From: Synechococcus sp. UW140
GTDB taxonomy: Bacteria; Cyanobacteriota; Cyanobacteriia; PCC-6307; Cyanobiaceae
Assembly: GCA_945872185.1 (NCBI GenBank)
Contig: CAMBZX010000006.1
Span: forward strand, 1 to 42,142
DNA: 42,142 bases
Reading direction: 5' to 3'
The translations under genes and the position numbers were made by a program. The notes beneath the pieces were generated by a model that saw only the letters and a list, made by a program, of their open reading frames with translations, was not told the DNA's origin and did not search any database. The stretch's first letter is position 1; each line of letters starts with the position of its first letter. Below are positions 14,414 to 22,859 of this stretch, in pieces.

Positions 14414-14824
14414 ATGGCTGCCGATCCCCTGGACGCTCTGCGGCTGACGCTGATGCAGGACGTGCTTCCTGTTGGTATGGCGATGGTGGATCGGGCCCGC
14501 CGTGGCGGCCCCAGGGAAGTGCTGGCGGCCTTTGATGGCAGCAGCGCCGATCCCCTCGGCCAGCTGCGTCAGGAGGGAGAGCCTGGGGCCTCCCAGGTGC
14601 GGGAAGGTCTGGACCGATTCCAGCCTGGTCTCGGCAATCCGGTGGTGAAGGTGGAGGTGCGTGATGTGGAGCCCAGCGAGCCGCTGGAACGTGCCGAGCC
14701 GCTGGAGCGCACCGATCCGGCCGAACTCCAGAGTGCCCTCACCCGCATTGCCTCACGTCTCAGCTTGCTGGAGCAGCGCCTGATCGCCGCCGAGGGAGCC
14801 GCCGAACCAGCCGCGCGCCGTTGA
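14414..14824 (+). CDS. Conserved small protein, 136 aa, before PBP2
   Basis: From ATG 14414 (MAADPLDALRLTLMQDVLPVGMAMVDRARRGG) the product has an amphipathic N-terminal helix, a middle region rich in Glu, Pro and Arg, and a predicted C-terminal coiled coil (about 110-130, LQSALTRIASRLSLLEQRLIAAEG). It has no membrane span and no catalytic motif. Its stop lies one base before the ATG of penicillin-binding protein 2, so the two are likely co-translated and the protein may help cell-wall elongation. That role is inferred only from position. Confidence 0.65.
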   Translation: MAADPLDALRLTLMQDVLPVGMAMVDRARRGGPREVLAAFDGSSADPLGQLRQEGEPGASQVREGLDRFQPGLGNPVVKVEVRDVEPSEPLERAEPLERTDPAELQSALTRIASRLSLLEQRLIAAEGAAEPAARR

Positions 14825-14825
14825 C

Positions 14826-16571
14826 ATGGGCTACGGCGGCCTGTCCTCACGCCAGACCGGTGTGGGTGCCCAACCGGCGCTGCTGCTGCTGCTGGTGCTG
14901 CTGTTCTCCGGCGCCATCGCCGCCCGCCTGGCCTGGTTGCAGTTGCTGCACGGCCGTGAGTACCGGGCAATGGCCGATGAAAATCGTATTCGCCTGATTC
15001 CTCGCGATCCGGTGCGGGGCCGGCTGCTGGATCGCCATGGCCGGGTGCTGGCCACCAACCGACTCACCTACCAGCTCTATCTCCAACCTCGTTTGGTGGA
15101 GGAGCGGCAATGGCCGGCCCTGAGGGAGCGGCTCAGTCGGCTGCTGGCCATTCCGCCGGCCCAGCTGGAGTTGCGGTGGCGCCAGGGCCAGCGCCGCTCT
15201 GACGCCTTCCGAATCCATCTGGCGGGCCCACTGACACCCGTTCAGGTGTTGCGCTTCCGCGAGCAGGCGGGCCTGCTGCCGGGGGCCGAGGTGGCCGCCG
15301 ATGTGCTGCGCTCCTACCCAGGCGGGCGGTTGGCTTCCCATCTGATGGGCTACACCAGCAGCATCTCCGAGGAGGAGTACCAGCGACTGCGCGACAAGGG
15401 CTATCGCCTCAGTGATCGCATCGGCCGCAGTGGCCTTGAAAAGGTCTTCGAATCCACCCTGCGGGGCGAATGGGGCGGCCAACAGTTGGAGGTGGATGCG
15501 GCGGGCCAGGTGCAGCGGGTGCTGGGTGACAAGCCCGCCAAAGCCGGACGCGATCTGCGCCTCACCATCGACCTGGACCTGCAACGGGCAGCGGAACGGG
15601 CCCTGGACTCCGTCGCCAAGGGGGCGATCGTGGCCATGGATCCCCGCACCGGCGCCATCCGGGCGATGGCCAGTCGGCCCAACTTCGATCCCAACATCTT
15701 TGCGGAGGGGCCCACCACGGCCCAGTGGCACGATCTCAACCGACCCGATGCGCCGATGTTGAACCGGGCCTTCCAGGGGTTTCCGCCGGCCAGCACGTTC
15801 AAGATCGTCACCACGATCGCCGGGCTCGAATCCGGCAAGTTCGGCCCCAACTCGACGTTGCCGACGATGAGCCAGTTCTGCTATTACGGCCAGTGCTACG
15901 GCGACCACGGCGCCTTCGGTTCGATCGGCTTTCAGAAGGCCCTGGCGGTGAGCAGCAACAGTTTTTATTACCAGGTGGGCCTGAAGGTGGGTCCCGACCA
16001 GTTATTCAAGGCGGCCCGGCGCCTCGGCTACGGCCAGCACACCGGCATTGAGCTCAAGGAGGAGGAGAGCGAAGGGCTACTGGGGGATCCGGCCTGGAAG
16101 CAAGCGGTGTTGCACGAGCCCTGGACTCCGGTGGACACCATCACCTCGGCGATCGGCCAGGGCGCCGTGACCGTGACGCCGATTCAGATGGCCCGGCTCT
16201 ACGGCGCCATTGCCAATGGCGGCACCCTGGTGACTCCCCATCTGGTGGAGCACGCAACCCCCCGCCACTGGCTGGCCCTCAAGCCGGAAACCCTGCGGGT
16301 GCTGCGGCAGGGTTTGCGGATGGTGGTGACCGAGGGCACCGGCCAAGTGCTCAACGATCCCACGCTGCCGGCGGTGGCCGGCAAGACCGGCACCGGAGAG
16401 GATCCCCCCCGGCCAGACCATGCCTGGTTCGGTGGCTATGCCCCGGCCGGCCGACCAGACCTGGTGATCGTGGCCTTCGGCGAGAACAGTGGCGGCTATG
16501 GCGGCACGGTGGCGGCGCCGATGGTGCGGGCGCTGATGAGCACCTGGTTCCGCAGCGGTCACGGCCGGTGA
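14826..16571 (+). CDS. mrdA: Penicillin-binding protein 2 (elongation transpeptidase)
   Basis: The 581 aa class B penicillin-binding protein cross-links peptidoglycan during cell elongation with the RodA/MreB machinery. It has a short cytoplasmic end, one membrane span (about 17-35), a dimerisation/pedestal region with RDPVRGRLLDRHG (about 60-72), and the transpeptidase domain with the three motifs Ser323-Thr-Phe-Lys326, Ser376-Ser-Asn378 and Lys520-Thr-Gly522. Length and domain order fit PBP2 rather than FtsI (no PASTA domains). Upstream are two small conserved genes on the same strand; the next gene, sqdX, is convergent, three bases away. Confidence 0.93.
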   Translation: MGYGGLSSRQTGVGAQPALLLLLVLLFSGAIAARLAWLQLLHGREYRAMADENRIRLIPRDPVRGRLLDRHGRVLATNRLTYQLYLQPRLVEERQWPALRERLSRLLAIPPAQLELRWRQGQRRSDAFRIHLAGPLTPVQVLRFREQAGLLPGAEVAADVLRSYPGGRLASHLMGYTSSISEEEYQRLRDKGYRLSDRIGRSGLEKVFESTLRGEWGGQQLEVDAAGQVQRVLGDKPAKAGRDLRLTIDLDLQRAAERALDSVAKGAIVAMDPRTGAIRAMASRPNFDPNIFAEGPTTAQWHDLNRPDAPMLNRAFQGFPPASTFKIVTTIAGLESGKFGPNSTLPTMSQFCYYGQCYGDHGAFGSIGFQKALAVSSNSFYYQVGLKVGPDQLFKAARRLGYGQHTGIELKEEESEGLLGDPAWKQAVLHEPWTPVDTITSAIGQGAVTVTPIQMARLYGAIANGGTLVTPHLVEHATPRHWLALKPETLRVLRQGLRMVVTEGTGQVLNDPTLPAVAGKTGTGEDPPRPDHAWFGGYAPAGRPDLVIVAFGENSGGYGGTVAAPMVRALMSTWFRSGHGR

Positions 16572-16574
16572 GCT

Positions 16575-17708
16575 TCAGGCCAGCTGCAGATCCCGCAGGC
16601 CGAGCACCTGGCGGTAGTAGCGGCGCAGTTGGTCGGTGGCGCCGGCCCAGCCCCAGCGTTCCGCCTCGGTGCGGGCGGCCAGGCGCAGACAGCGGCGGGT
16701 GTTGGCATCGCCCAGGAGCCGATCCACGGCCGTCACGAAGCTGGCGGGGCGATCGGGGTCGTAGAGGCAACCGTTCACGCCGTCACTGACGATGTCGGGA
16801 ATGCCCCCCCGGTTGGCCCCCACCACCGGGCAACCCGCCGCCATCGCCTCCAGCAACACCAGGCCCAGGGTCTCGGTACTGGAGGGGAACAGGAAGGCAT
16901 CACCGCTGGCATAGGCCGCGGCCAGATCCGCGCCGCTCAGATAGCCGACGAAGGTGGTGGCGGTGCCTTCGAACGTCTTTTCCAACTGCTGCCGGTAGGG
17001 TCCGTCGCCCACCAACGCCAGGCGCGCCTGGGGGATGGCCTCGAGCACCGGCCGGATACGTTCGATCTGTTTTTCCGCCGACAAGCGGCCGATATAGAGG
17101 AGCAGGTTGCCGCTGTCGCTGTGGCCGCCGTGCAGCCGCTCCCGCATGGCCGCCGAGCTCAGTTCGGGTCGGAACAGATCGGTGTCCACACCCCGCTGCC
17201 AGAGGGCTGTATGCTGGATGCCCTTGGCGGCCAGCTCGTCCACCATGGCGGTGGAAGTGCAGAGGTTGAGCTGGGCCTGGTTATGGGCAGCCTTGAGCAG
17301 TTCCCAGAGCAGCGGTTCGAGCATGCCCATGCCGTAGTGCTCGAGGTACTTGGGCAGGTGGGTGTGGTAGCTGGCCACCAGGGGCAGGCCGCGGGTCTTG
17401 GCCAGCCAGATGCCTCCCAGGCCCAGCACGGCGGGGTTAACCACATGCACCAGGTCGGGAGCGAAGTTCTCCAGGGCCTCCGACACCGCTGGCCGGGGCA
17501 GGGCCAGCTTCAGCTCCGGGTAGAGGGGCAGCGGCATCGCCGGCACACCCACCACCCTGGCGCCGCAATAGCTTGCCGGCGCCCCTTCCGGGCAGAAGAT
17601 CAGCACCTCGTCGCCGGCGGCCACGAGATGCTCCACCGTCTTGGTGAGTCGCGTCACAATGCCATCGACCTTCGGCAGGAAGGTTTCGGTGAAAAAAGCG
17701 ATCTTCAC
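16575..17708 (-). CDS. sqdX: Sulfoquinovosyltransferase SqdX (sulfolipid synthase)
   Basis: The 377 aa GT4-type glycosyltransferase moves sulfoquinovose from UDP-sulfoquinovose to diacylglycerol, giving the thylakoid lipid SQDG. It starts with GTG at 17708 (V/M-KIAFFTETFLPKVDGIV). Seen: the N-terminal Gly/Val-rich donor-side entry, SYHTHLPKYLEHYG (about 115-130), LLLYIGRLSAEKQIE (about 225-240) and the C-terminal E-x7-E motif in STETLGLVLLEAMAAGCPVV, with PDIVSDGVNG following. It lies 16 bases after sqdB, so the last two steps of sulfolipid synthesis form one operon. Confidence 0.93.
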   Translation of the reverse strand: MKIAFFTETFLPKVDGIVTRLTKTVEHLVAAGDEVLIFCPEGAPASYCGARVVGVPAMPLPLYPELKLALPRPAVSEALENFAPDLVHVVNPAVLGLGGIWLAKTRGLPLVASYHTHLPKYLEHYGMGMLEPLLWELLKAAHNQAQLNLCTSTAMVDELAAKGIQHTALWQRGVDTDLFRPELSSAAMRERLHGGHSDSGNLLLYIGRLSAEKQIERIRPVLEAIPQARLALVGDGPYRQQLEKTFEGTATTFVGYLSGADLAAAYASGDAFLFPSSTETLGLVLLEAMAAGCPVVGANRGGIPDIVSDGVNGCLYDPDRPASFVTAVDRLLGDANTRRCLRLAARTEAERWGWAGATDQLRRYYRQVLGLRDLQLA

Positions 17709-17724
17709 GCGTGCAGACCCCGGC

Positions 17725-18921
17725 TCACACTGGAGATTGGATCGCCTGGGCCTGACGGCTGGTCCAGGCGGAAACGCAAGGGATGCGCGAGCGGTCGCAG
17801 CGGTCGGCCCAGCGCCGGGCCACATCCACCACCTCGGCCAGCAGGCCGTCATCGAGGGTGGTGGGCCGCAGACCCAACTCAATGAAGCAACGATTGTCAA
17901 CGATCAGGTCGTTTTCGATCGCTTCCTTGCGCGGATTGGGCAGGTAGTTGATCTCGGCCTCGGTAAGGGCCGCCACCTTGCGGGCCAGTTCGCCCACCTG
18001 ATGGCTTTCGGTCATCTGGTTGAAGATCTTCACCTTCTCACCGTGACTGGGGGGATGTTCCAGGGCGAGCTGCACGCAGCGCACCGAATCACGGATGTGA
18101 ATGAAGGCCCGGGTCTGGCCGCCGGTGCCATGCACGGTGAGCGGATAGCCGATCGCCGCCTGCATCAGGAAGCGATTGAGCACGGTGCCGTAATCGCCGT
18201 CGTAGTCGAAGCGATTGGTGAGCCGGGGATCCTTCTCGGTGAGGGCGGTGTTGGTGCCCCAGACAATGCCTTGGTGCAGATCGGTGACCCGGATCGCGTC
18301 GTTCTTGTTGTAGTAGAAGAACAACAATTGATCGAGCGTCTTGGTCATGTGGTAGACGCTGCCGGGATCCGTGGGATGGAGGATCTTCTCGGCGAAGCGG
18401 CTGCCATCGGGCTGGGGCACCTCAACGGTGAGATAACCCTCAGGAATCGTGGCGCCGCGGTGGGAGCCATAGCCGTAGACGCCCATGGTGCCGAGGTGCA
18501 CGATGTGCACGTCCAGGCCGCTCTCAACAATGGCCGCCAGCAGGTTGTGGGTGCCGTTGACGTTGTTGTCGACGGTGTAGCGCTTAGTGGCGCTGCTCTT
18601 CATCGAATAGGGGGCTGCACGCTGTTCGGCGAAATGCACCACTGAATCGGGCCGCTCGCTGCGCAGCAGCTCCAGCAGGCGGTCGTACTCCTGGGCGATG
18701 TCGAGCAGCACGAACCGCATCGCTCGGCCTCCCACCTGCTCCCAGGCCCGCAGTCGCTCCTGCATGGTCGCGATCGGGGTGAGCGACTCCACCCCGAGGT
18801 CGATGTCGATCTTGCGCCGACTGAGGTTGTCGACGATGACAACATCGTGGCCAGCATCGGCCAGGTTCACCGCACAGGGCCAACCACAGAACCCGTCACC
18901 GCCGAGAACGAGAACCTTCAC
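17725..18921 (-). CDS. sqdB: UDP-sulfoquinovose synthase SqdB
   Basis: The 398 aa short-chain dehydrogenase/epimerase makes UDP-sulfoquinovose from UDP-glucose and sulfite. It begins MKVLVLGGDGFCGWP, the SqdB form of the NAD-binding Rossmann motif. Further marks are NLSRRKIDIDLG (about 32-43), HFAEQRAAPYSM, the GTMGVYGYG segment with the catalytic Thr, the YHMTK catalytic Tyr/Lys pair, and TDLHQGIVWG. The C-terminus (CVSAWTSRQAQA) is longer than the catalytic core but normal for the family. It is the first gene of the sqdB-sqdX pair, with a short promoter region of about 80 bases shared with the end of psb34. Confidence 0.95.
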   Translation of the reverse strand: MKVLVLGGDGFCGWPCAVNLADAGHDVVIVDNLSRRKIDIDLGVESLTPIATMQERLRAWEQVGGRAMRFVLLDIAQEYDRLLELLRSERPDSVVHFAEQRAAPYSMKSSATKRYTVDNNVNGTHNLLAAIVESGLDVHIVHLGTMGVYGYGSHRGATIPEGYLTVEVPQPDGSRFAEKILHPTDPGSVYHMTKTLDQLLFFYYNKNDAIRVTDLHQGIVWGTNTALTEKDPRLTNRFDYDGDYGTVLNRFLMQAAIGYPLTVHGTGGQTRAFIHIRDSVRCVQLALEHPPSHGEKVKIFNQMTESHQVGELARKVAALTEAEINYLPNPRKEAIENDLIVDNRCFIELGLRPTTLDDGLLAEVVDVARRWADRCDRSRIPCVSAWTSRQAQAIQSPV

Positions 18922-19003
18922 CCCAGTCTCCTGAACGAGCAGTTGCCCAGCCGCGTCAAGCTACTACAGGCCTTTGGCCGGGCCCCGGCGACGAGGCGCT
19001 GAT

Positions 19004-19168
19004 TCAGCTGATGGCCGCTGCCACAGCCAGCAGCAGCAGCACCAACACCAGGCCGCCGATCAGCAGCAAGCGGTTGCGGGAGCGGCCTTCGCCCGCCTCG
19101 ATCAGCACCATGCGGGGCTCGTTGGCGAAGGCATTGAGCCTGCCGCCGTCTTCTTCTGTCACCTGCAT
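19004..19168 (-). CDS. psb34: Psb34-type small photosystem II protein, 54 aa
   Basis: A 54-codon frame runs from ATG 19168 to TGA 19004-19006. The product starts MQVTEEDGGRLNAFANEPRM, a pattern I recognise from the cyanobacterial Ssl1498/Psb34 family (acidic, then GRLNxFAxEPxM), followed by a basic RSRNR stretch and one C-terminal membrane span (about 34-53). Psb34 binds the CP47 side of photosystem II assembly intermediates in the thylakoid membrane, near high-light-inducible proteins. It lies between thiG and sqdB on the same strand, 95 bases from thiG. Confidence 0.8.
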   Translation of the reverse strand: MQVTEEDGGRLNAFANEPRMVLIEAGEGRSRNRLLLIGGLVLVLLLLAVAAAIS

Positions 19169-19263
19169 GGAAGGAGTCCAGTGAGTCGCAATACGTTATG
19201 GATCCCCTGCCAGGGCTTGCCCACTCCGGCATGGTTCGTCACATGGGGGATGAGCGTCAGACC

Positions 19264-20187
19264 TCAGACGCCGATGCGCCCCTGCGTCGGCGAACTGGCA
19301 TTGGCGTCGGCCCGGATCGGCAGCCGCCCGCTCCGGAATGCGCAGCGGCCCGCCACGGTGGCCATGGCCATGGCGCCAGCCATGGCGGCAGGATCTCCCG
19401 CCAGGGCAATCGCACTGTTGATCAGCAGGGCATCGGCGCCCATCTCCATGGCCTGGGCCGCTTCGCTCGGCACACCCAGACCGGCATCCACCACCACCGG
19501 CACGCGCGCCTGCTCAATGATCAGGGCGATGTTGGCGGCATTGCGGATCCCCTGGCCCGAACCGATCGGCGAGCCCAGGGGCATCACCGTGGCGCAGCCC
19601 ACCTCTTCCAGGCGCTTGGCGAGCACGGGATCGGCATTGATGTACGGCAGCACCGTGAAACCTTCCTTCACCAGTTGCTCCGCCGCTGCGAGGGTGCCGA
19701 TCGGATCCGGCAGCAGATGGCGGCTGTCGGGAATCACCTCCAGCTTCACAAAGGTGTTGTCTTCCTGGCCGGCCAGCTTGGCCAGTTCGCGGCCCAGGCG
19801 GGCCACCCGGATCGCCTCCTCCGCCGTGGCGCAGCCGGCTGTGTTGGGCAGCATCCAGATGCGCTGCCAGTCGATCGCCTCCATCAGGCCGCCATGGCCC
19901 GCCGCCTGGCTCTGCACCCGCCGCACGGCCACGGTGACGATTTCGCAGGCACTGGCGAGCAGGCTGGCCTGCATCACGGCCAGAGAGGGGTACTTGCCGG
20001 TGCCCGTCATCAGGCGACTGCGGAAGCGGCGCCCGCCGATCACCAGGCTGTCCTCGACCGCCGGCACCGAGGGGGACAAGGCGTCGGGGCCCAGGGCCCA
20101 GGGGGCCGCTCCGGCGACCTTGGGGTCGTTAGGACCGCCGGACGGGGCTGTGGCTGGGGGGAAATCGGCCACGGGTGGATGCAGCAA
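19264..20187 (-). CDS. thiG: Thiazole synthase ThiG
   Basis: The 307 aa TIM-barrel enzyme makes the thiazole phosphate part of thiamine from 1-deoxyxylulose 5-phosphate, dehydroglycine and ThiS thiocarboxylate. Family motifs seen: [58 protein letters not shown] and [31 protein letters not shown] (given in parts; the last spans about 225-255). The first 45 residues are a Pro/Ala-rich extension not found in the core family, so translation could begin later, but no better start is evident. Its 5' end overlaps the upstream region of the divergent 178 aa gene. Confidence 0.93.
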   Translation of the reverse strand: MLHPPVADFPPATAPSGGPNDPKVAGAAPWALGPDALSPSVPAVEDSLVIGGRRFRSRLMTGTGKYPSLAVMQASLLASACEIVTVAVRRVQSQAAGHGGLMEAIDWQRIWMLPNTAGCATAEEAIRVARLGRELAKLAGQEDNTFVKLEVIPDSRHLLPDPIGTLAAAEQLVKEGFTVLPYINADPVLAKRLEEVGCATVMPLGSPIGSGQGIRNAANIALIIEQARVPVVVDAGLGVPSEAAQAMEMGADALLINSAIALAGDPAAMAGAMAMATVAGRCAFRSGRLPIRADANASSPTQGRIGV

Positions 20188-20234
20188 TGGTCGTCTCGCC
20201 CCTAGTCTGCGCTCCGGACCTGCGAACGGACGAC

Positions 20235-20771
20235 ATGCCGCTGCCCCTGCTGCTTGCGGTCAGCCCGCTGCCCAGCGATGCGTTCGCGCCCTACGTCGCA
20301 CCGGCCGCTTCCGACAGTGCCGACGTGCTGTTTGGCAGCGGTCCGGTCGAAACCTTTGATCCCATCGGTCGCGCCGAGCTGCTGGCTCGCGATCTGCCGC
20401 GCACCTGGAGCGGGGTCTACCGCCCTTATGTGGGAGCCGCTGAGCTGCCGGCGGAGCTGCGCATCGCTTCGGCCACCGCGATCGGTCAGATGGTTGACAT
20501 CCGCGGCAGCCTGGCTGTCGGCGGTGTGGAGTCGCCGGTGCAAGGCAATCTCAACGCCAAATCCGATCAGCTGGATCTGCTGTTGTTGGGAGACAAGCTG
20601 GGGGGAGACCTTGAGCCTGGTGGCCAGCTTCTCGGCCTGCAGGGCTTTCCCCTTGTCACCTGGCAGCCACCTCGGCTCACCAGCATCGGCGGTCGCCTGC
20701 TCCTGGCTCCCCAGGCCTCCCCTGCCCCATCCCGGCCAGAGTCTGCACCCCCGATCCGCGGCCTCTGGTGA
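20235..20771 (+). CDS. Conserved unknown protein, 178 aa, divergent from thiG
   Basis: The start at ATG 20235 ([18 protein letters not shown]) is favoured over an in-frame ATG at 20175 that would overlap thiG. The product has no clear membrane span. It contains a central beta-rich region with [11 protein letters not shown] (about 55-65), [30 protein letters not shown] and a glycine-rich [13 protein letters not shown], which read like a small beta-barrel or lipocalin-like fold, and a Pro-rich tail. I do not recognise a named family. The N-terminal hydrophobic stretch is short for a signal peptide. It shares a short divergent regulatory region with thiG. Confidence 0.65.
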   Translation: MPLPLLLAVSPLPSDAFAPYVAPAASDSADVLFGSGPVETFDPIGRAELLARDLPRTWSGVYRPYVGAAELPAELRIASATAIGQMVDIRGSLAVGGVESPVQGNLNAKSDQLDLLLLGDKLGGDLEPGGQLLGLQGFPLVTWQPPRLTSIGGRLLLAPQASPAPSRPESAPPIRGLW

Positions 20772-21488
20772 GTGGCTTTGAGCCCAGTGGGGTTGCGTTG
20801 CAGCTTCGCCCAGAGGGCCAATCGCCATTCCCCCATGGCGGCAGTTCACGGCGGCCAGAGCCTTGCTGCTGTTCGGATCCAGAGAGCGCTGGTCAAGCTT
20901 TATTGAGGGAGTTTTGAGTCTGGGGAGATCGCTCGAGGCGTCCGGTTCAAGCCGCCAGCGGTTGGCTGGGCGGTCCTGAATTCCGCCAGCCGATCAGCAG
21001 GTCATGGCGCTGCAGGAGCGGTTCAGAACCGGCCCATGGCCCTGCCTCCCAGACTGATCTTTGCGCCGCACCAGGACGCCAGGATCTGTTCCCGGCCAGC
21101 AATCGCAGCCTGCTGTTGAAGCTTGGGGCCCCCACTACCCCATCAGAAGACCTGCCCGATGTCTGCCGACCGGGCAGAGCCGATGAACACTGGGTGTGGC
21201 CGGGTGGCGAAGGACCCCCAAGGTGACCGAGACCGGTTTTCAGCAGTCTTCTAAGGGCGCCGAAGATCAGGCGGCTGAGTGGCCACGGCCTTTTTGCCTA
21301 CTGCCTTGTTGCCTACTGCCTTGAATCTCGGCCCAGGAGCCTGTTGCACACATACACCGTTCCGAGCGAAAAGACCAGACTCACTCCACGCCAATGCCAA
21401 ATTCGGTCTCAGTTCGGGTCCGGATGGCATCTCCTCGGCAGCGGCAGCGTCCCCATTGCTGCTCGGGGATCTACGTGCAACACGCTCC
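20772..21488. other. Gene-poor region with competing inverted repeats
   Basis: I see no confident protein gene in the first 480 bases. Inverted repeats include three interacting segments at 20952-20991, a near-perfect palindrome CGGTTC-A-GAACCG (21019-21031) and CTGCCCG/CGGGCAG (21152-21158, 21171-21177). From about 21251 to 21559 a minus-strand frame of 102 codons overlaps the end of ycf37; it is Ala/Lys-rich and contains a tandem repeat near 21290-21320. It may be a frameshifted extension or chance. Confidence 0.45.
20952..20991. repeat. Three-segment competing hairpin
   Basis: CCGCCAGC occurs at 20952-20959 and again at 20983-20990. Between them GGCTGGGCGG (20964-20973) can pair with either copy, with one bulged base. 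Only one pairing can form at a time, the layout of attenuators and switches. It lies in non-coding DNA downstream of the 178 aa gene. Confidence 0.5.
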
Positions 21489-22124
21489 TTAATCTCGGCC
21501 TTGATCTCGGCCTTTGCTGCGGCCGATGCCCTGGCCACCGCCTTTGAACGCCCGGCCATTGCCGGCGTCCTCAGGGCTGTCTTGATCCGTCAGACCACTG
21601 CGCCGATCCAGGGTTTTGAGGCGCTTGCGGGCCGTTTTGTTGTCGGGTTCGAGCTTCAGCGCCTGTTGATAAATGGCTCGAGCGTCTTCGGGCTTGAGCT
21701 GCTTCTCAAGCGCGAAGGCAAGATTGTTGAGGGCCACCGGGTATTCGGGCTTGGCCCGCAGAGCCGCTCGGTAATGGCGCACGGCCACCGGATATTTGTT
21801 CTGGGCCGCCAGGGTGAAGCCGAGGGCGTTCTCCATCAGCGCCCTGGCTTCGTCCGGGACGGGATCGCGCTCGGCAGCCTTGAGGGCCTGCTTGAGGGTA
21901 TCGGTGGCCTCGGCATAGAGCCGCTTGCGCAGCTGCACCGAAGCCAGTTCGTAGAGGGTGCCGGGATCGCTGGGCAGAGCGTCGCTGCCACCACCACCAC
22001 CCAGGCGCACCAACGCTGTCTCGTCGCGGCGCACCCGCAGGATCTGGCGGGCCACCACGAACGCGGCGCCGCCCAGCAGGACGATCAGGCCGATCAGATA
22101 GGCCTGGGGCAGCAAGTCGTTCAT
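21489..22124 (-). CDS. Ycf37-like TPR protein (photosystem I assembly)
   Basis: The 211 aa product starts at ATG 22124 (MNDLLPQAYLIGLIVLLGGAAFVVARQILRVRR) with one membrane span at about 8-28 followed by a basic anchor. From about 50 to 175 it carries tetratricopeptide repeats: YELASVQLRKRLYAEATDTLKQALKAAE, a second unit with ALGFTLAAQNKYPVAVRHYRAALRAKPEY, and a third ending ALKLEPDNKTARKRLKTL (given in parts). This matches Ycf37, a thylakoid protein that helps assemble photosystem I. The last 30 or so residues (Gly/Arg-rich) are unusual and overlap another open frame. It follows rplT after 23 bases and may be in the rpmI-rplT operon. Confidence 0.82.
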   Translation of the reverse strand: MNDLLPQAYLIGLIVLLGGAAFVVARQILRVRRDETALVRLGGGGGSDALPSDPGTLYELASVQLRKRLYAEATDTLKQALKAAERDPVPDEARALMENALGFTLAAQNKYPVAVRHYRAALRAKPEYPVALNNLAFALEKQLKPEDARAIYQQALKLEPDNKTARKRLKTLDRRSGLTDQDSPEDAGNGRAFKGGGQGIGRSKGRDQGRD

Positions 22125-22147
22125 TGGGGGCCAGGGAGACCGATCAG

Positions 22148-22492
22148 TTAGCCGGCGGCGTTGACCACGGTGGTGAAGCTGACGGGGTCTGCCACGGCCA
22201 GCTGGGCGAGCATCTTGCGGTTCAGACGCACGTCGGCCCGCTTGAGGCCACCGATCAGACGGCTGTAGCTCAGGCCGTTGAGCCGGGCAGCGGCGTTGAT
22301 CCGGGCAATCCACAGGCGACGGAAGTCACGCTTGCGCCGGCGACGGTCCCGGTAGGCATTGCAGAGGGCCTTCATCACCCGCTGGTTGGCCGTGCGGAAG
22401 AGGCTGCCGCTGCTGCCGCGGAAGCCCCGGGCCAGACGCAGAATTTTGTTACGGCGTTTGCGGGCAACGTTGCCCCTCTTGACGCGAGTCAT
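22148..22492 (-). CDS. rplT: Ribosomal protein L20
   Basis: The 114 aa product is the large-subunit protein L20, which binds 23S rRNA early in assembly. It starts [23 protein letters not shown] and contains the typical [21 protein letters not shown] block and [21 protein letters not shown] near the C-terminus (each given in part). Length is normal for the family. It is co-oriented with rpmI, 77 bases downstream of it, as in most bacteria; infC is not adjacent. In some bacteria L20 represses its own operon by binding the mRNA, which could hold here but no such site was identified. Confidence 0.97.
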   Translation of the reverse strand: MTRVKRGNVARKRRNKILRLARGFRGSSGSLFRTANQRVMKALCNAYRDRRRRKRDFRRLWIARINAAARLNGLSYSRLIGGLKRADVRLNRKMLAQLAVADPVSFTTVVNAAG

Positions 22493-22569
22493 GGCTGGAA
22501 CTCAGGAATTTTCAGGTAGTCGGACTGGGGGACGCAGAAAGCTTCCGTCCCGGCCTCGGGCCCAAGGGC

Positions 22570-22767
22570 TCAGGCGTAGGGAAGCATCAGCGAGACGTTG
22601 TCGTGATCGCGATCGTCGACCACCGCCATCGTGCCCAGATAGCGCTTGCGCTTGGGGCTCTTGTGATCGAGGAGGTGGTTGTGGAAGGCACGCCGGCGCA
22701 TGAACTTGCCGCTGCCGGTGATCTTGAACCGCTTGGCGGCCGCTTTGCGGGTCTTGAGCTTCGGCAT
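22570..22767 (-). CDS. rpmI: Ribosomal protein L35
   Basis: The 65 aa product is ribosomal protein L35: [21 protein letters not shown] at the N-terminus, then [22 protein letters not shown], the family signature, and a short acidic tail. ATG 22767 is the usual start; longer open sequence upstream is not protein-like. It is the first gene of the rpmI-rplT(-ycf37) group and is divergent from the SpoIID-like gene, with a 92-base space between the two starts that should hold both promoters. Confidence 0.97.
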   Translation of the reverse strand: MPKLKTRKAAAKRFKITGSGKFMRRRAFHNHLLDHKSPKRKRYLGTMAVVDDRDHDNVSLMLPYA

Positions 22768-22859
22768 TGCGGTCAGCGCAGGCACAAACAAGCAGAGTAC
22801 GACGTGGAGGATCCTTCTTCCAACCCCCCTGCCGCGCTCCGTCGCCCGCTTCGCTTTCG

